Assembly (NCBI GenBank): GCA_035308765.1
Contig: DATGGA010000002.1
Span: 1-28,236, forward strand
Length of the DNA: 28,236 nt
Direction of reading: 5' to 3'
From: RBG-16-66-20 sp035308765
GTDB taxonomy: Bacteria > Pseudomonadota > Gammaproteobacteria > Burkholderiales > SG8-39
The translations under genes were made by a program, and so were the position numbers. The notes under the pieces were generated by a model. That model saw nothing but the letters and a program-made list of their open reading frames with translations, was not told the DNA's origin and did not search any database. Shown here in pieces: positions 1 through 7,523 of the stretch; positions within the stretch are counted from its first letter, which is position 1; every line of letters begins with the position of its first letter.

Positions 1-45
1 GAAAAAACGGCGCGCAGCGTGATATCTCCCGGAGGCGCCCGATGA
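1..45 (+). CDS. possible 3' end of the gene upstream of ccmF (ccmE?)
   Basis: Only about 14 codons are inside the window, so identity rests on position: ccmE normally precedes ccmF. Frame 1 reads to a TGA at 43-45 that overlaps the ccmF start as ATGA, the same coupling used between ccmG/ccmH and ccmH/ccmI. Frame 2 also ends early, with TGA at 20-22, and would leave room for the GGAGG ribosome binding site. I cannot decide between the two frames from this fragment, and no CcmE motif is visible. Confidence 0.3.
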   Translation, partial: EKTARSVISPGGAR

Positions 46-2003
46 TCCCGGAAATCGGCCACTTCGCGCTCATCGTCGCGCTCGCCGTCGCGCTCGCGTT
101 GTCCGCGCTGTCTCTCGCGGGAGCGGCCAAAGGGATCCCGGCGTTCGTCGCCGTCGCGCGCCCGGCGGCGCAAGGCCAGTTCGTGTTCGTCGCGGCCGCC
201 TTCGGCTGCCTGGCGTGGTCGTTCTACAGCAACGACTTTTCCGTGCTCAACGTGGCGACCAATTCCAACTCCAGCCTGCCGACCGCGTACCGGATCGCCG
301 CGACCTGGGGCAGCCACGAAGGATCTCTGCTGCTGTGGGTGCTGATGCTCTCGATATGGATGCTGGCGGTATCGGTATTCAGCCGCCGCCTGCCGGAGGA
401 GATGGTCGCCCGCATCCTCGGCGTCATGGGCCTGATCGCCGCCGGTTTCCTGTCCTTCATGCTGTTCACCTCGAACCCGTTCGAGCGCCTGCTGCCCGCC
501 GCCCCGGACGGCCACGACCTGAATCCCCTGCTGCAGGACCCCGGCATGGTGTTCCACCCGCCGATGCTCTACATGGGCTACGTCGGTTTCTCGGTCACGT
601 TCGCGTTCGCGATCGCGGCCCTGCTCGAAGGAAAACTGGACGCCACTTGGGCGCGCTGGTCGCGCCCCTGGACCACGGCGGCGTGGATGTTCCTCACCGT
701 CGGCATCGCGCTCGGCAGCTTCTGGGCCTACTACGAACTGGGTTGGGGCGGCTGGTGGTTCTGGGATCCGGTGGAAAACGCCTCCTTCATGCCCTGGCTG
801 GTCGGCACCGCGCTGATCCATTCGCTGGCGGTGACCGAGAAGCGCGGCGCGTTCAAGGCCTGGACCGTGCTGCTCGCGATCATCGCGTTCTCCCTGAGCC
901 TGCTCGGCACGTTCCTGGTGCGATCCGGCGTGCTGACCTCGGTGCACGCCTTCGCCACCGATCCCAAGCGCGGCATCTTCATCCTGTGCTTCCTCGCCGT
1001 GGTGATCGGCGGCTCGCTGGCGCTGTACGCCTGGCGGGCGGGCCGCGTCGCCCCCGGCGCGCGCTTCGAGCTGCTGTCGCGCGAGTCCATGCTGCTCGCC
1101 AACAGCGTGCTGCTGCTGGTCGCTTGTGCCGCCGTCGTTCTCGGCACGCTGTATCCGCTGTTCCTCGATGCGCTCGGCCTGGGCAAGATTTCCGTCGGAC
1201 CGCCCTATTTCGAGTCGGTCTTCATGCCGTTGATGGCGCCCGCGATACTGCTGGCGGGAATCGGGCCGCTGATCGCCTGGAGGAAGGGCGATGCGGCCCA
1301 GCTCGCGCGGCGGCTGCGCTGGGTGGCGATCGTGGCGCTCGTCGGCGCGCTTTTCACGCCGCTCCTCTTCGGCCGCTGGGCGCTGCTCACCAGCGCCGGC
1401 CTGCTGCTCGCGTTCTGGATTCTCGCAGGCTCATTGGCTTCCTTGATCGTCAGGATCAGGTCGGGGACGAAATTCACCAGCGCCTTCGCCGGCATGCTGC
1501 TCGCCCACGCAGGGATCGGCGTGTTCGTGATCGGCGTCACTCTGGTCAAGAGCTATGAATCCGAGCGCGACCTGCGCATGGCGCCCGGGGAGACGACCAC
1601 GCTGGGCGGCTACTCGTTCCGCTTCGACGGCGTAAAGGAGGTTGCCGGCCCGAACTACGCGGCGGTGCGCGGCGCGGTCGCCGTGCAACGGGACGGCGAG
1701 CCGGTCGCCATGCTGGCGCCGGAGAAGCGCATCTACCGCGTGCAGCGCAATCCCATGACCGAGGCCGCTATCAACGCGGGCATTTCGCGCGACCTGTATG
1801 TTTCCCTGGGCGAGGCGGTGGGCGACGACGCGTGGACGATCCGCATCCACGTCAAACCGTACGTGCGCTGGATCTGGTTCGGCTGCCTGATGATGGCCTT
1901 CGGCGGCCTGCTCGCCGCGAGCGACCGGCGCTACCGTGCCGGATCGCGCGAGCGCATCGTGGCCACGGGAGATGCGACTGTCGTCCGCAGCAGCGCGGCA
2001 TGA
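42..2003 (+). CDS. ccmF: cytochrome c-type biogenesis protein CcmF (haem lyase subunit)
   Basis: Polytopic inner-membrane subunit of the CcmFGH machinery that ligates haem from holo-CcmE to apocytochrome c on the periplasmic side (System I). The 653-aa product has the usual family length, many hydrophobic segments and the diagnostic WWD domain at about residues 235-249 (WGGWWFWDPVENAS), followed by the conserved GTFLVRSGVLTSVHAF stretch. An upstream WGSHEGSLLLW motif lies at about 89-99. GGAGG at 31-35, six bases before the ATG, fixes the start. It is the first complete gene of a run continuing ccmG-ccmH-ccmI. Function is known from the family and the motif match is direct. Confidence 0.97.
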   Translation: MIPEIGHFALIVALAVALALSALSLAGAAKGIPAFVAVARPAAQGQFVFVAAAFGCLAWSFYSNDFSVLNVATNSNSSLPTAYRIAATWGSHEGSLLLWVLMLSIWMLAVSVFSRRLPEEMVARILGVMGLIAAGFLSFMLFTSNPFERLLPAAPDGHDLNPLLQDPGMVFHPPMLYMGYVGFSVTFAFAIAALLEGKLDATWARWSRPWTTAAWMFLTVGIALGSFWAYYELGWGGWWFWDPVENASFMPWLVGTALIHSLAVTEKRGAFKAWTVLLAIIAFSLSLLGTFLVRSGVLTSVHAFATDPKRGIFILCFLAVVIGGSLALYAWRAGRVAPGARFELLSRESMLLANSVLLLVACAAVVLGTLYPLFLDALGLGKISVGPPYFESVFMPLMAPAILLAGIGPLIAWRKGDAAQLARRLRWVAIVALVGALFTPLLFGRWALLTSAGLLLAFWILAGSLASLIVRIRSGTKFTSAFAGMLLAHAGIGVFVIGVTLVKSYESERDLRMAPGETTTLGGYSFRFDGVKEVAGPNYAAVRGAVAVQRDGEPVAMLAPEKRIYRVQRNPMTEAAINAGISRDLYVSLGEAVGDDAWTIRIHVKPYVRWIWFGCLMMAFGGLLAASDRRYRAGSRERIVATGDATVVRSSAA

Positions 2004-2016
2004 AATGGTTGCCCGC

Positions 2017-2541
2017 ATGACGCGCTTTCTCTTGCCGATCGCGGTCTTCATCCTGCTGATCGGCTTCCTGGCCGCCGGCCTGAAGCTCGATCCGCGCGAA
2101 GTGCCCTCGCCGCTGGTCGGCAAGCCGGCGCCCGCGTTCGACCTGCCGGTGCTGCTGCAGCCCGACAAGCGCTTCGCGCCGCGAGACATGCGCGGCAAGG
2201 TTTGGCTGCTCAACGTCTGGGCGTCGTGGTGCGTGTCCTGCCGCGAAGAGCATCCCGTCCTGGTGGAGCTGTCGAAAAAAGGCGTGCTGCCGATCCTCGG
2301 CCTCAACTACAAGGACAAGGGCGACGACGCGCGACGCTGGCTGGCGCAGTTCGGCAACCCCTACCAGCTCTCGGCCGTCGACGCCGACGGGCGCATCGGC
2401 ATCGATTACGGCGTCTACGGCGTTCCCGAGACCTACGTGATCGACGGCAACGGCGTGATCCGCTACAAGCAGATCGGCCCCATCACCCCGGCGATGCTGG
2501 AAGAGAAAATCCTGCCGCTGGCCATGGCGCTGAAGAAATGA
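2017..2541 (+). CDS. ccmG: thiol:disulfide oxidoreductase CcmG/DsbE
   Basis: Membrane-anchored periplasmic thioredoxin-like protein that keeps the CXXCH cysteines of apocytochrome c (or CcmH) reduced for haem ligation. From the chosen start the product is 174 aa: an N-terminal membrane anchor (FLLPIAVFILLIGFLAAGL), the LDPREVPSPLVGKPAP segment typical of CcmG, then a thioredoxin fold with active site WCVSC and the cis-proline region GVPETYVID. The start is uncertain: ATG at 2017 gives the canonical N-terminus, while ATG at 2005 adds four residues and lies one base after the ccmF stop. Neither has a strong ribosome binding site. The stop overlaps the ccmH start (ATGA). Confidence 0.95.
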   Translation: MTRFLLPIAVFILLIGFLAAGLKLDPREVPSPLVGKPAPAFDLPVLLQPDKRFAPRDMRGKVWLLNVWASWCVSCREEHPVLVELSKKGVLPILGLNYKDKGDDARRWLAQFGNPYQLSAVDADGRIGIDYGVYGVPETYVIDGNGVIRYKQIGPITPAMLEEKILPLAMALKK

Positions 2542-3002
2542 AATTCCGGACGGTTCTCTTTCTTGTTTTGCATTTCGGCCTGGCTTCAGCACAGGAAAAC
2601 CCTGCAACGGAACAACGCATGCGCGACCTTTCCGAGAAATTGCGCTGCCTCGTCTGCCAGAACCAGACGCTCGCGGACTCGCCCGCGGAACTGGCGCAGG
2701 ACCTGCGGCGCCAGCTGCGCGAACAGGTCGCGGCGGGGCGCAGCGACGAGCAGATCCTCGGCTACATGGTGCAGCGCTACGGCGATTTCGTGCTCTACGA
2801 GCCGCCGTTCAAGCCCACCACCTTGCTGCTCTGGGTCGGCCCCTTCATCCTGCTGGCCGCGGCCGCGTTCATTCTCGTCTCGACCCTGAGGCGCCGGCGC
2901 AGGCAGCCCGAGGAACCGGCGCTCAGCCCCGACGACAAGCGCCTGGTGGAACGCGTGCTCGGCCCCTCACCGCCGCCTGAGCGCGACGGGAGAGCGCGAT
3001 GA
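2538..3002 (+). CDS. ccmH: cytochrome c-type biogenesis protein CcmH (short, CycL type)
   Basis: Periplasmic, membrane-anchored thiol protein that handles apocytochrome c cysteines together with CcmG and CcmF. The 154-aa product has a signal peptide (cleavage probably after LASAQ), the conserved redox motif LRCLVCQNQ at about residues 34-42, the family segment QILGYMVQRYGDFVLYEPP, one membrane helix near 95-115 and a short basic, proline-rich tail. It is the short form; the TPR half that is fused to CcmH in E. coli is the separate next gene. Start ATG overlaps the ccmG stop and the stop overlaps the ccmI start, so translation is probably coupled. Confidence 0.96.
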   Translation: MKFRTVLFLVLHFGLASAQENPATEQRMRDLSEKLRCLVCQNQTLADSPAELAQDLRRQLREQVAAGRSDEQILGYMVQRYGDFVLYEPPFKPTTLLLWVGPFILLAAAAFILVSTLRRRRRQPEEPALSPDDKRLVERVLGPSPPPERDGRAR

Positions 3003-4075
3003 CGCTGTTCGTGGCGATCGCCGCGGCGCTGACCGCCGCCGCGCTGCTGTTCCTGCTGCCGCCGCTGCTACGCCGCCGCACCACCGCGCCGGACGCGCGC
3101 GTTGCCGCCAACGCGGCGATCTACCGCGAGCAGCTCGACGAGCTTGCCGCCGAATTGCAGGGGGGCGCCATCGCGCACGACGAGTTCGAGCGCGCGAGCC
3201 GCGAGATCGAGCATCGCATCGTGGCCGAGCATGCGGACGGCAGTCCCGCGCCCGCGACACACCGGCCGCCGCTGGCCGCGGCGCTCGCGCTGGGCCTGCT
3301 GCTGCCGCTCGTGGTCGCGCTCGGCTACTGGCAACTGGGCGAGCCGCGGGCGCTGAGTCCGGAATCGGCGCAGCCCCCGGCACGGCAGATGGAAGCGCTC
3401 GCGCAGCGCCTCTCGGCGCAGCTGCAGCAGAAGCCGGACGACGCCGAAGGCTGGACGCTGCTCGCGCGCGCACTGGCTTCGCTGGGCAAGTACGAACCCG
3501 CGGCGCAGGCCTATGCCCGCGCGCTGCAGCTGCAGCCGGAAAACCGGGACCTGCTGGTGGAGTTCGTGAAGGCGCTGGCGATGGCCGGCAGCGTCGAATT
3601 CGATGCCCGCAACTACGCCGGCGCCGTCAGCTATTGGGAACGCATCCTGCATTTCGCGCCGCCGGATTCCGAATTTGCGCGCACCGTGAACGCCAGCATC
3701 GCGGAGGCCAGGCAGCTGGGTGGAATTTCTTCCGCATCGCTGCAGGGAATCGTCAGCCTGGACCCGGCACTGAAGAAAAGGGTCTCGCCCGGCGACACCG
3801 TGTTTGTACTCGCGCGGCCGGTGGACGGTCCGAAAATGCCTCTAGCCGTCGTGCGCACCACCGTGGAAAAGCTGCCCTACGCGTTCACGCTGGACGACAG
3901 CATGGCCATGGCGCCGGGCGCCACGATCTCGAGCCATCAGAAAGTCGTGGTAGCGGCGCGGATCTCAAAATCGGGCAATGCCCTGTCGCAGAAAGGTGAT
4001 ATCGAGGGCACAAGTGCGCCGGTCGTACCTGGCGCTTCGGACGTGAAGATCGTCATCTCCAGAATCGTGAACTGA
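2999..4075 (+). CDS. ccmI: cytochrome c maturation TPR chaperone CcmI
   Basis: Apocytochrome c chaperone that presents the C-terminal helix of the substrate to CcmFGH. The 358-aa product has an N-terminal membrane helix (residues 3-22), a cytoplasmic loop with the CcmI-typical NAAIYREQLDELAAELQ segment, a second membrane helix near 90-112, TPR-like repeats (about 120-240, e.g. GWTLLARALASLGKYEPAAQAY) and a periplasmic C-terminal domain ending DVKIVISRIVN. The ATG overlaps the ccmH stop. It closes the ccm part of the cluster; mobA follows after 16 bp. Confidence 0.92.
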   Translation: MTLFVAIAAALTAAALLFLLPPLLRRRTTAPDARVAANAAIYREQLDELAAELQGGAIAHDEFERASREIEHRIVAEHADGSPAPATHRPPLAAALALGLLLPLVVALGYWQLGEPRALSPESAQPPARQMEALAQRLSAQLQQKPDDAEGWTLLARALASLGKYEPAAQAYARALQLQPENRDLLVEFVKALAMAGSVEFDARNYAGAVSYWERILHFAPPDSEFARTVNASIAEARQLGGISSASLQGIVSLDPALKKRVSPGDTVFVLARPVDGPKMPLAVVRTTVEKLPYAFTLDDSMAMAPGATISSHQKVVVAARISKSGNALSQKGDIEGTSAPVVPGASDVKIVISRIVN

Positions 4076-4079
4076 CCCG

Positions 4080-4085
4080 TAGAAT
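4080..4085 (+). promoter_or_regulatory. -10-like hexamer just upstream of mobA
   Basis: TAGAAT ends six bases before the mobA ATG, in the 16-bp gap after ccmI, and no Shine-Dalgarno sequence is present. This placement puts the expected transcription start at or within a base or two of the ATG, implying a leaderless mobA transcript from an internal promoter. No good -35 is visible. Confidence 0.45.
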
Positions 4086-4091
4086 CCGCAC

Positions 4092-4655
4092 ATGAGCGGC
4101 GTAACCGGGATCGTGCTCGCAGGCGGCCAGGGGCGCCGCATGGGCAGCGTGGACAAGGGCCTGCAGCTGCTGCATGGCAAGCCGATGGTCGCGCACGTGC
4201 TCGCGCGCCTTGCGCCGCAGGTGTCCGAAGTCATCATCAACGCGAACCAGAACCTGGACGCCTACGCCGGTTTCGGCTGCCGCGTGGTGCCGGATGCGAT
4301 CGGCGGCTTCGCGGGCCCGCTCGCCGGCCTGCATGCCGGCCTCGGAGCCGCGAGCCACGCGCTGGTGCTCACCGCGCCTTGCGATTCCCCTTTTCTGCCC
4401 CCGGATCTTTTCTCCAGATTGAAAAAGCAGCTTCGGGGAAACGATCTCGCCGTGGCGAAAACCGGGGACCAGCCGCATCCGGTATTCGCTCTCGTCAGGA
4501 CTTCGGTGAAAAAAAATCTGGAAGACTTCCTGTCCGGCGGCGGCAGGAAAATCGATGCCTGGTACTCGACGCTGAAAGTGGTCGAAGTCCCGTTCGACGA
4601 CGAAGCCGACGCCTTCCGCAACATCAACACGCGCGAAGAACTGAACAGCGCATGA
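4092..4655 (+). CDS. mobA: molybdenum cofactor guanylyltransferase MobA
   Basis: Transfers GMP from GTP to molybdopterin to make the MGD form of molybdenum cofactor used by DMSO-reductase-family enzymes. The 187-aa product has the nucleotidyltransferase signature LAGGQGRRMGSVDKG at residues 8-22 and the metal-binding region TAPCDSPFLPPDL near 95-107, plus the usual C-terminal NINTREEL motif. Length is normal for MobA. It follows ccmI by 16 bp and overlaps moeA by four bases (ATGA), so mobA-moeA form a pair inside the larger cluster. Confidence 0.95.
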   Translation: MSGVTGIVLAGGQGRRMGSVDKGLQLLHGKPMVAHVLARLAPQVSEVIINANQNLDAYAGFGCRVVPDAIGGFAGPLAGLHAGLGAASHALVLTAPCDSPFLPPDLFSRLKKQLRGNDLAVAKTGDQPHPVFALVRTSVKKNLEDFLSGGGRKIDAWYSTLKVVEVPFDDEADAFRNINTREELNSA

Positions 4656-5923
4656 AAACCATCGAGCAGGCGGTGAGCTGCCTGGACGGCTACGACCCCG
4701 AAGCTCTGCGCGTGGACACGGCGTGCGCAGCGATCCGCGCCTGCCTCGCGCCGGTTGCGGAAACCGAAAAGCTGCCGGTGCGCCAGGCACTGGGCCGCGT
4801 GCTCGCGCAGGAGATCGTGCCGCAGGTCGACGTTCCGGGCCACCACAACTCGGCGATGGATGGATATGCAGTTCGCTTTTCCGATTTGAAAAAAGACGAA
4901 ACGACATTGAAACAAATCGGCACGGCGCTCGCGGGCAAGCCGTTCGGCGCTTCGATCGCCGCCGGCGAATGCGTGCGCGTCATGACCGGCGCAGTGATGC
5001 CGCAGGGCGCGGACACGGTCGTGGTGCAGGAAGTCTGCCGCGTCGACAACGGCCGCATCGCTGTCCCCCCTGGCCAGAAAGCGGGCCAGAATGTGCGCGC
5101 TGCGGGCGAGGACCTTAAAGCGGGCGCGCCGGTGCTGCGGCCCGGGCAGGTGGTCCGCGCCGCGGAGCTCGGGCTGATCGCCTCCATCGGCATCGCCGAA
5201 GTGAGCGTGAGACGCAGGCTGCGGGTGGCGTTCTTCTCGACCGGCGACGAGCTGGCTTCGATCGGTACGCCGCTGAAGCAGGGCGAGGTCTACGACTCCA
5301 ACCGCTACACGCTGCACGGCATGCTGCAGCGGCTCGGCGTGGAAATTATCGACATGGGGGTGGTGCGCGACGATCCTGCACTGCTGGAAGCCGCTTTCAA
5401 AAAAGCATCCGGCAGCGCCGACGCCATCATCACCACCGGGGGGGTCTCGGTCGGCGAGGCCGATTTCGTCAAGCAGCTGATGGCGAAGCTGGGCGAAGTG
5501 CTGTTCTGGAAAATCGCCATGCGTCCCGGCCGGCCGATGGCCTTCGGCAGGATCGGCACCGGAAAAAATGCGGCGTTCCTCTTCGGGCTGCCCGGGAATC
5601 CGGTCGCGGTGATGGTGACCTTCCTGCAATTCGTCAGGGACGCGCTGCTGCACCTTTCGGGCCGGACCGGCGACTACGCGATTCCCCTGCTGAAAGTCCC
5701 TTCCTCCATGCCGATCCGGAAAGTCCCGGGCCGCACCGAGTACCAGCGCGGCGTCCTGTTCCGCGACGGCGGCGAATGGCAAGTCCGCACCACCGGGCAG
5801 CAGGGCTCGGGCGTGCTGCGCTCGATGTCCGAGGCAAACTGCTTCATCGTGCTGGAGCACGAGCGAGGCAAGGTCGAGGCCGGGGAACCGGTGCAGGTGC
5901 AGTTGTTTGAAGGATTGATATGA
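4652..5923 (+). CDS. moeA: molybdopterin molybdenumtransferase MoeA
   Basis: Inserts molybdate into adenylylated molybdopterin, the last common step of molybdenum cofactor synthesis. The 423-aa product carries all family landmarks: HHNSAMDGYAV near residue 67, RVMTGAVMPQGADTVV near 110, FSTGDEL near 195, YDSNRYTL near 213, TTGGVSVGEADFVK near 260 and LPGNPVAVMVTF near 312. The ATG overlaps the mobA stop, which also explains why earlier in-frame starts inside mobA are not used. Pairing with MobA suggests the host makes MGD-containing respiratory oxidoreductases, which would also need the System I cytochromes c made next door (inference). Confidence 0.97.
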   Translation: MKTIEQAVSCLDGYDPEALRVDTACAAIRACLAPVAETEKLPVRQALGRVLAQEIVPQVDVPGHHNSAMDGYAVRFSDLKKDETTLKQIGTALAGKPFGASIAAGECVRVMTGAVMPQGADTVVVQEVCRVDNGRIAVPPGQKAGQNVRAAGEDLKAGAPVLRPGQVVRAAELGLIASIGIAEVSVRRRLRVAFFSTGDELASIGTPLKQGEVYDSNRYTLHGMLQRLGVEIIDMGVVRDDPALLEAAFKKASGSADAIITTGGVSVGEADFVKQLMAKLGEVLFWKIAMRPGRPMAFGRIGTGKNAAFLFGLPGNPVAVMVTFLQFVRDALLHLSGRTGDYAIPLLKVPSSMPIRKVPGRTEYQRGVLFRDGGEWQVRTTGQQGSGVLRSMSEANCFIVLEHERGKVEAGEPVQVQLFEGLI

Positions 5924-5939
5924 GATTTAGCCAGAGTCC

Positions 5940-6464
5940 ATGAACGCGATCCATCCTGATCTCGCGCCGCTCGCTCGCGCCGCGAAGACGTTCAGCAAGA
6001 CCTTCCGCACCACGGGCAAGGTGAGCGAGCCCGACTTGGCCGCCGCGCTGCGCGCAGCCGTGGCGAAAAACACGGGCTGGCTCAGGCGGGAACACCGCGT
6101 CGGCGATCCGGCGCGCTACATGCGCCACCTCCTCTACGTGGATCCCGACGACGATTTCGTGATTACAGCGATCACCTGGCTGCCAGGGCAGCAGAGCCCG
6201 GTGCACGGCCATTACGTGTGGTGCGCCTACGGCATTGCCGAAGGCGAACTGACCGAGGAGCTGTTCCGCGCGCCGGGCGTGCTGCTCGAGACGATCGGGG
6301 TGAAGGCGATCCGCGCCGGCGAGGTGGCCGACATCGACCTGGGCGGCCCCATGTACCACCGTGTCTCCAATCGCACGCAATCGCCGCTCGTGACACTGCA
6401 CGTCTACGGCGTCGCCGCCAACGTCCTGACCACCGGCATAAACCGGATCTACGCCGAAGAATGA
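5940..6464 (+). CDS. cysteine dioxygenase family protein (cupin, Arg type)
   Basis: Non-haem iron enzyme that would oxidise L-cysteine to cysteine sulfinate. The 174-aa cupin has the CDO motifs: RYMRHLL (R62 matches the substrate-binding Arg of mammalian CDO, which is Gln in 3-mercaptopropionate dioxygenases), SPVHGH (iron ligands H89 and H91), MYHRVSN (ligand H140) and TLHVY (H154, Y156). C95 sits four residues after H91, near the place of the cross-linked Cys of mammalian CDO, and Y156 matches its partner. The first motif reads HGH rather than the usual HDH. It lies 16 bp after moeA, and its stop overlaps the ctaA start. Substrate preference is inferred from the Arg. Confidence 0.9.
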   Translation: MNAIHPDLAPLARAAKTFSKTFRTTGKVSEPDLAAALRAAVAKNTGWLRREHRVGDPARYMRHLLYVDPDDDFVITAITWLPGQQSPVHGHYVWCAYGIAEGELTEELFRAPGVLLETIGVKAIRAGEVADIDLGGPMYHRVSNRTQSPLVTLHVYGVAANVLTTGINRIYAEE

Positions 6465-7465
6465 GCCACGGGGATCGCCGCGCCGGCAAGGACGGCGGCG
6501 CCGTGGCTGCGTGGCTGTTCGTCTGCGCCGCCTTCACCTTCGCCATGGTCGTGGTGGGAGGCGTCACGCGACTCACTGAATCGGGCCTGTCCATCGTCGA
6601 GTGGCAGCCGCTGGCGGGCGCGCTGCCGCCGCTGTCGGGGTCGGACTGGGCGTCGCTGTTCGACGAATACCGCCAGACGCCGCAATACCGGCAGGTGTTC
6701 TCGGCGATCGGCCTGGAAGGCTTCAAGGGCATCTTCTGGCTGGAGTACGTCCACCGCCTGCTGGGGCGCGTGACCGGACTGGTTTTTCTGGTTCCCTTCC
6801 TGTGGTTCCATTTCAAAAACAAATTGTCCCGGCCGCTGGCCCGGAAGCTCGCGGGAGTATTCATCCTCGGCTGCCTGCAGGGCGCGATGGGCTGGTACAT
6901 GGTGCAAAGCGGCCTGGTGGACGATCCGCGCGTGAGCCACTTCCGCCTCGACGCGCATCTTGGACTTGCGCTGCTGATATTTTCGGCGGAACTGTGGCTT
7001 GCGCTCGGCCTGTTGAATCCTGGAAGAAAACGGCCTGCGGTCTTTCCGCTTGCCGTTGCCGCGCTGGTATTCCTGATGGCGCTGTCGGGCGGCTTCGTCG
7101 CGGGACTGCGCGCAGGCCACGCCTACAACACCTTCCCGCTCATGAACGGACACCTCGTGCCGCCCGAAGCTTTCATGCTCGAGCCCTGGTGGCAAAATTT
7201 CCTCTGGAACACCGCCGCCGTGCAGCTCGCGCACCGGGCGATTTTCTGGCTGCTGCTGGTCCTGATCCCCACGCTCTGGTGGCAGGCGCGGCGCACACAG
7301 GCAAAGATCGCTGCGCATCATCTGCTGGGCATGTTCGCCATTCAGGCATCACTTGGAATTTCCACGTTGCTGCTCGCCGTACCCATCCCGCTCGCCGCCG
7401 CGCATCAGGCGGGCGCGGTGCTGCTGCTCGCCGCCGCGCTCTGGACCGCACAGAAATCGACATAA
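6461..7465 (+). CDS. ctaA: haem A synthase CtaA/Cox15
   Basis: Integral membrane monooxygenase converting haem O to haem A for aa3-type cytochrome oxidase. The 334-aa product has eight hydrophobic segments, the Cox15 N-terminal signature GGVTRLTESGLSIVEWQP followed by the GALPPLSGSDW region, and the four haem-ligand histidine contexts EYVHRLLGR, RLDAHLGLA, VQLAHRAIFW and AAAHQAG. The N-terminal signature is of the mitochondrial/alphaproteobacterial Cox15 subtype. The start ATG overlaps the stop of the cysteine dioxygenase (ATGA). It is the last gene of the rightward chain; lapD converges on it. Confidence 0.95.
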   Translation: MSHGDRRAGKDGGAVAAWLFVCAAFTFAMVVVGGVTRLTESGLSIVEWQPLAGALPPLSGSDWASLFDEYRQTPQYRQVFSAIGLEGFKGIFWLEYVHRLLGRVTGLVFLVPFLWFHFKNKLSRPLARKLAGVFILGCLQGAMGWYMVQSGLVDDPRVSHFRLDAHLGLALLIFSAELWLALGLLNPGRKRPAVFPLAVAALVFLMALSGGFVAGLRAGHAYNTFPLMNGHLVPPEAFMLEPWWQNFLWNTAAVQLAHRAIFWLLLVLIPTLWWQARRTQAKIAAHHLLGMFAIQASLGISTLLLAVPIPLAAAHQAGAVLLLAAALWTAQKST

Positions 7466-7523
7466 CACCCATGGGCCGGGGGCGGCGGACTGCCCTGCAC
7501 TGCGAGTTGCAACTAGGCCATCG

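Noticed and set aside
4262..5860. 532-aa open frame on the minus strand over mobA/moeA.
   Set aside because: Shadow of moeA codons; His/Arg-rich with no domain, while moeA has all family motifs.
7505..7514. Perfect palindrome AGTTGCAACT in the gap between convergent ctaA and lapD, considered as a terminator or operator.
   Set aside because: No loop, no T tract and only one copy; a 10-bp palindrome can occur by chance.
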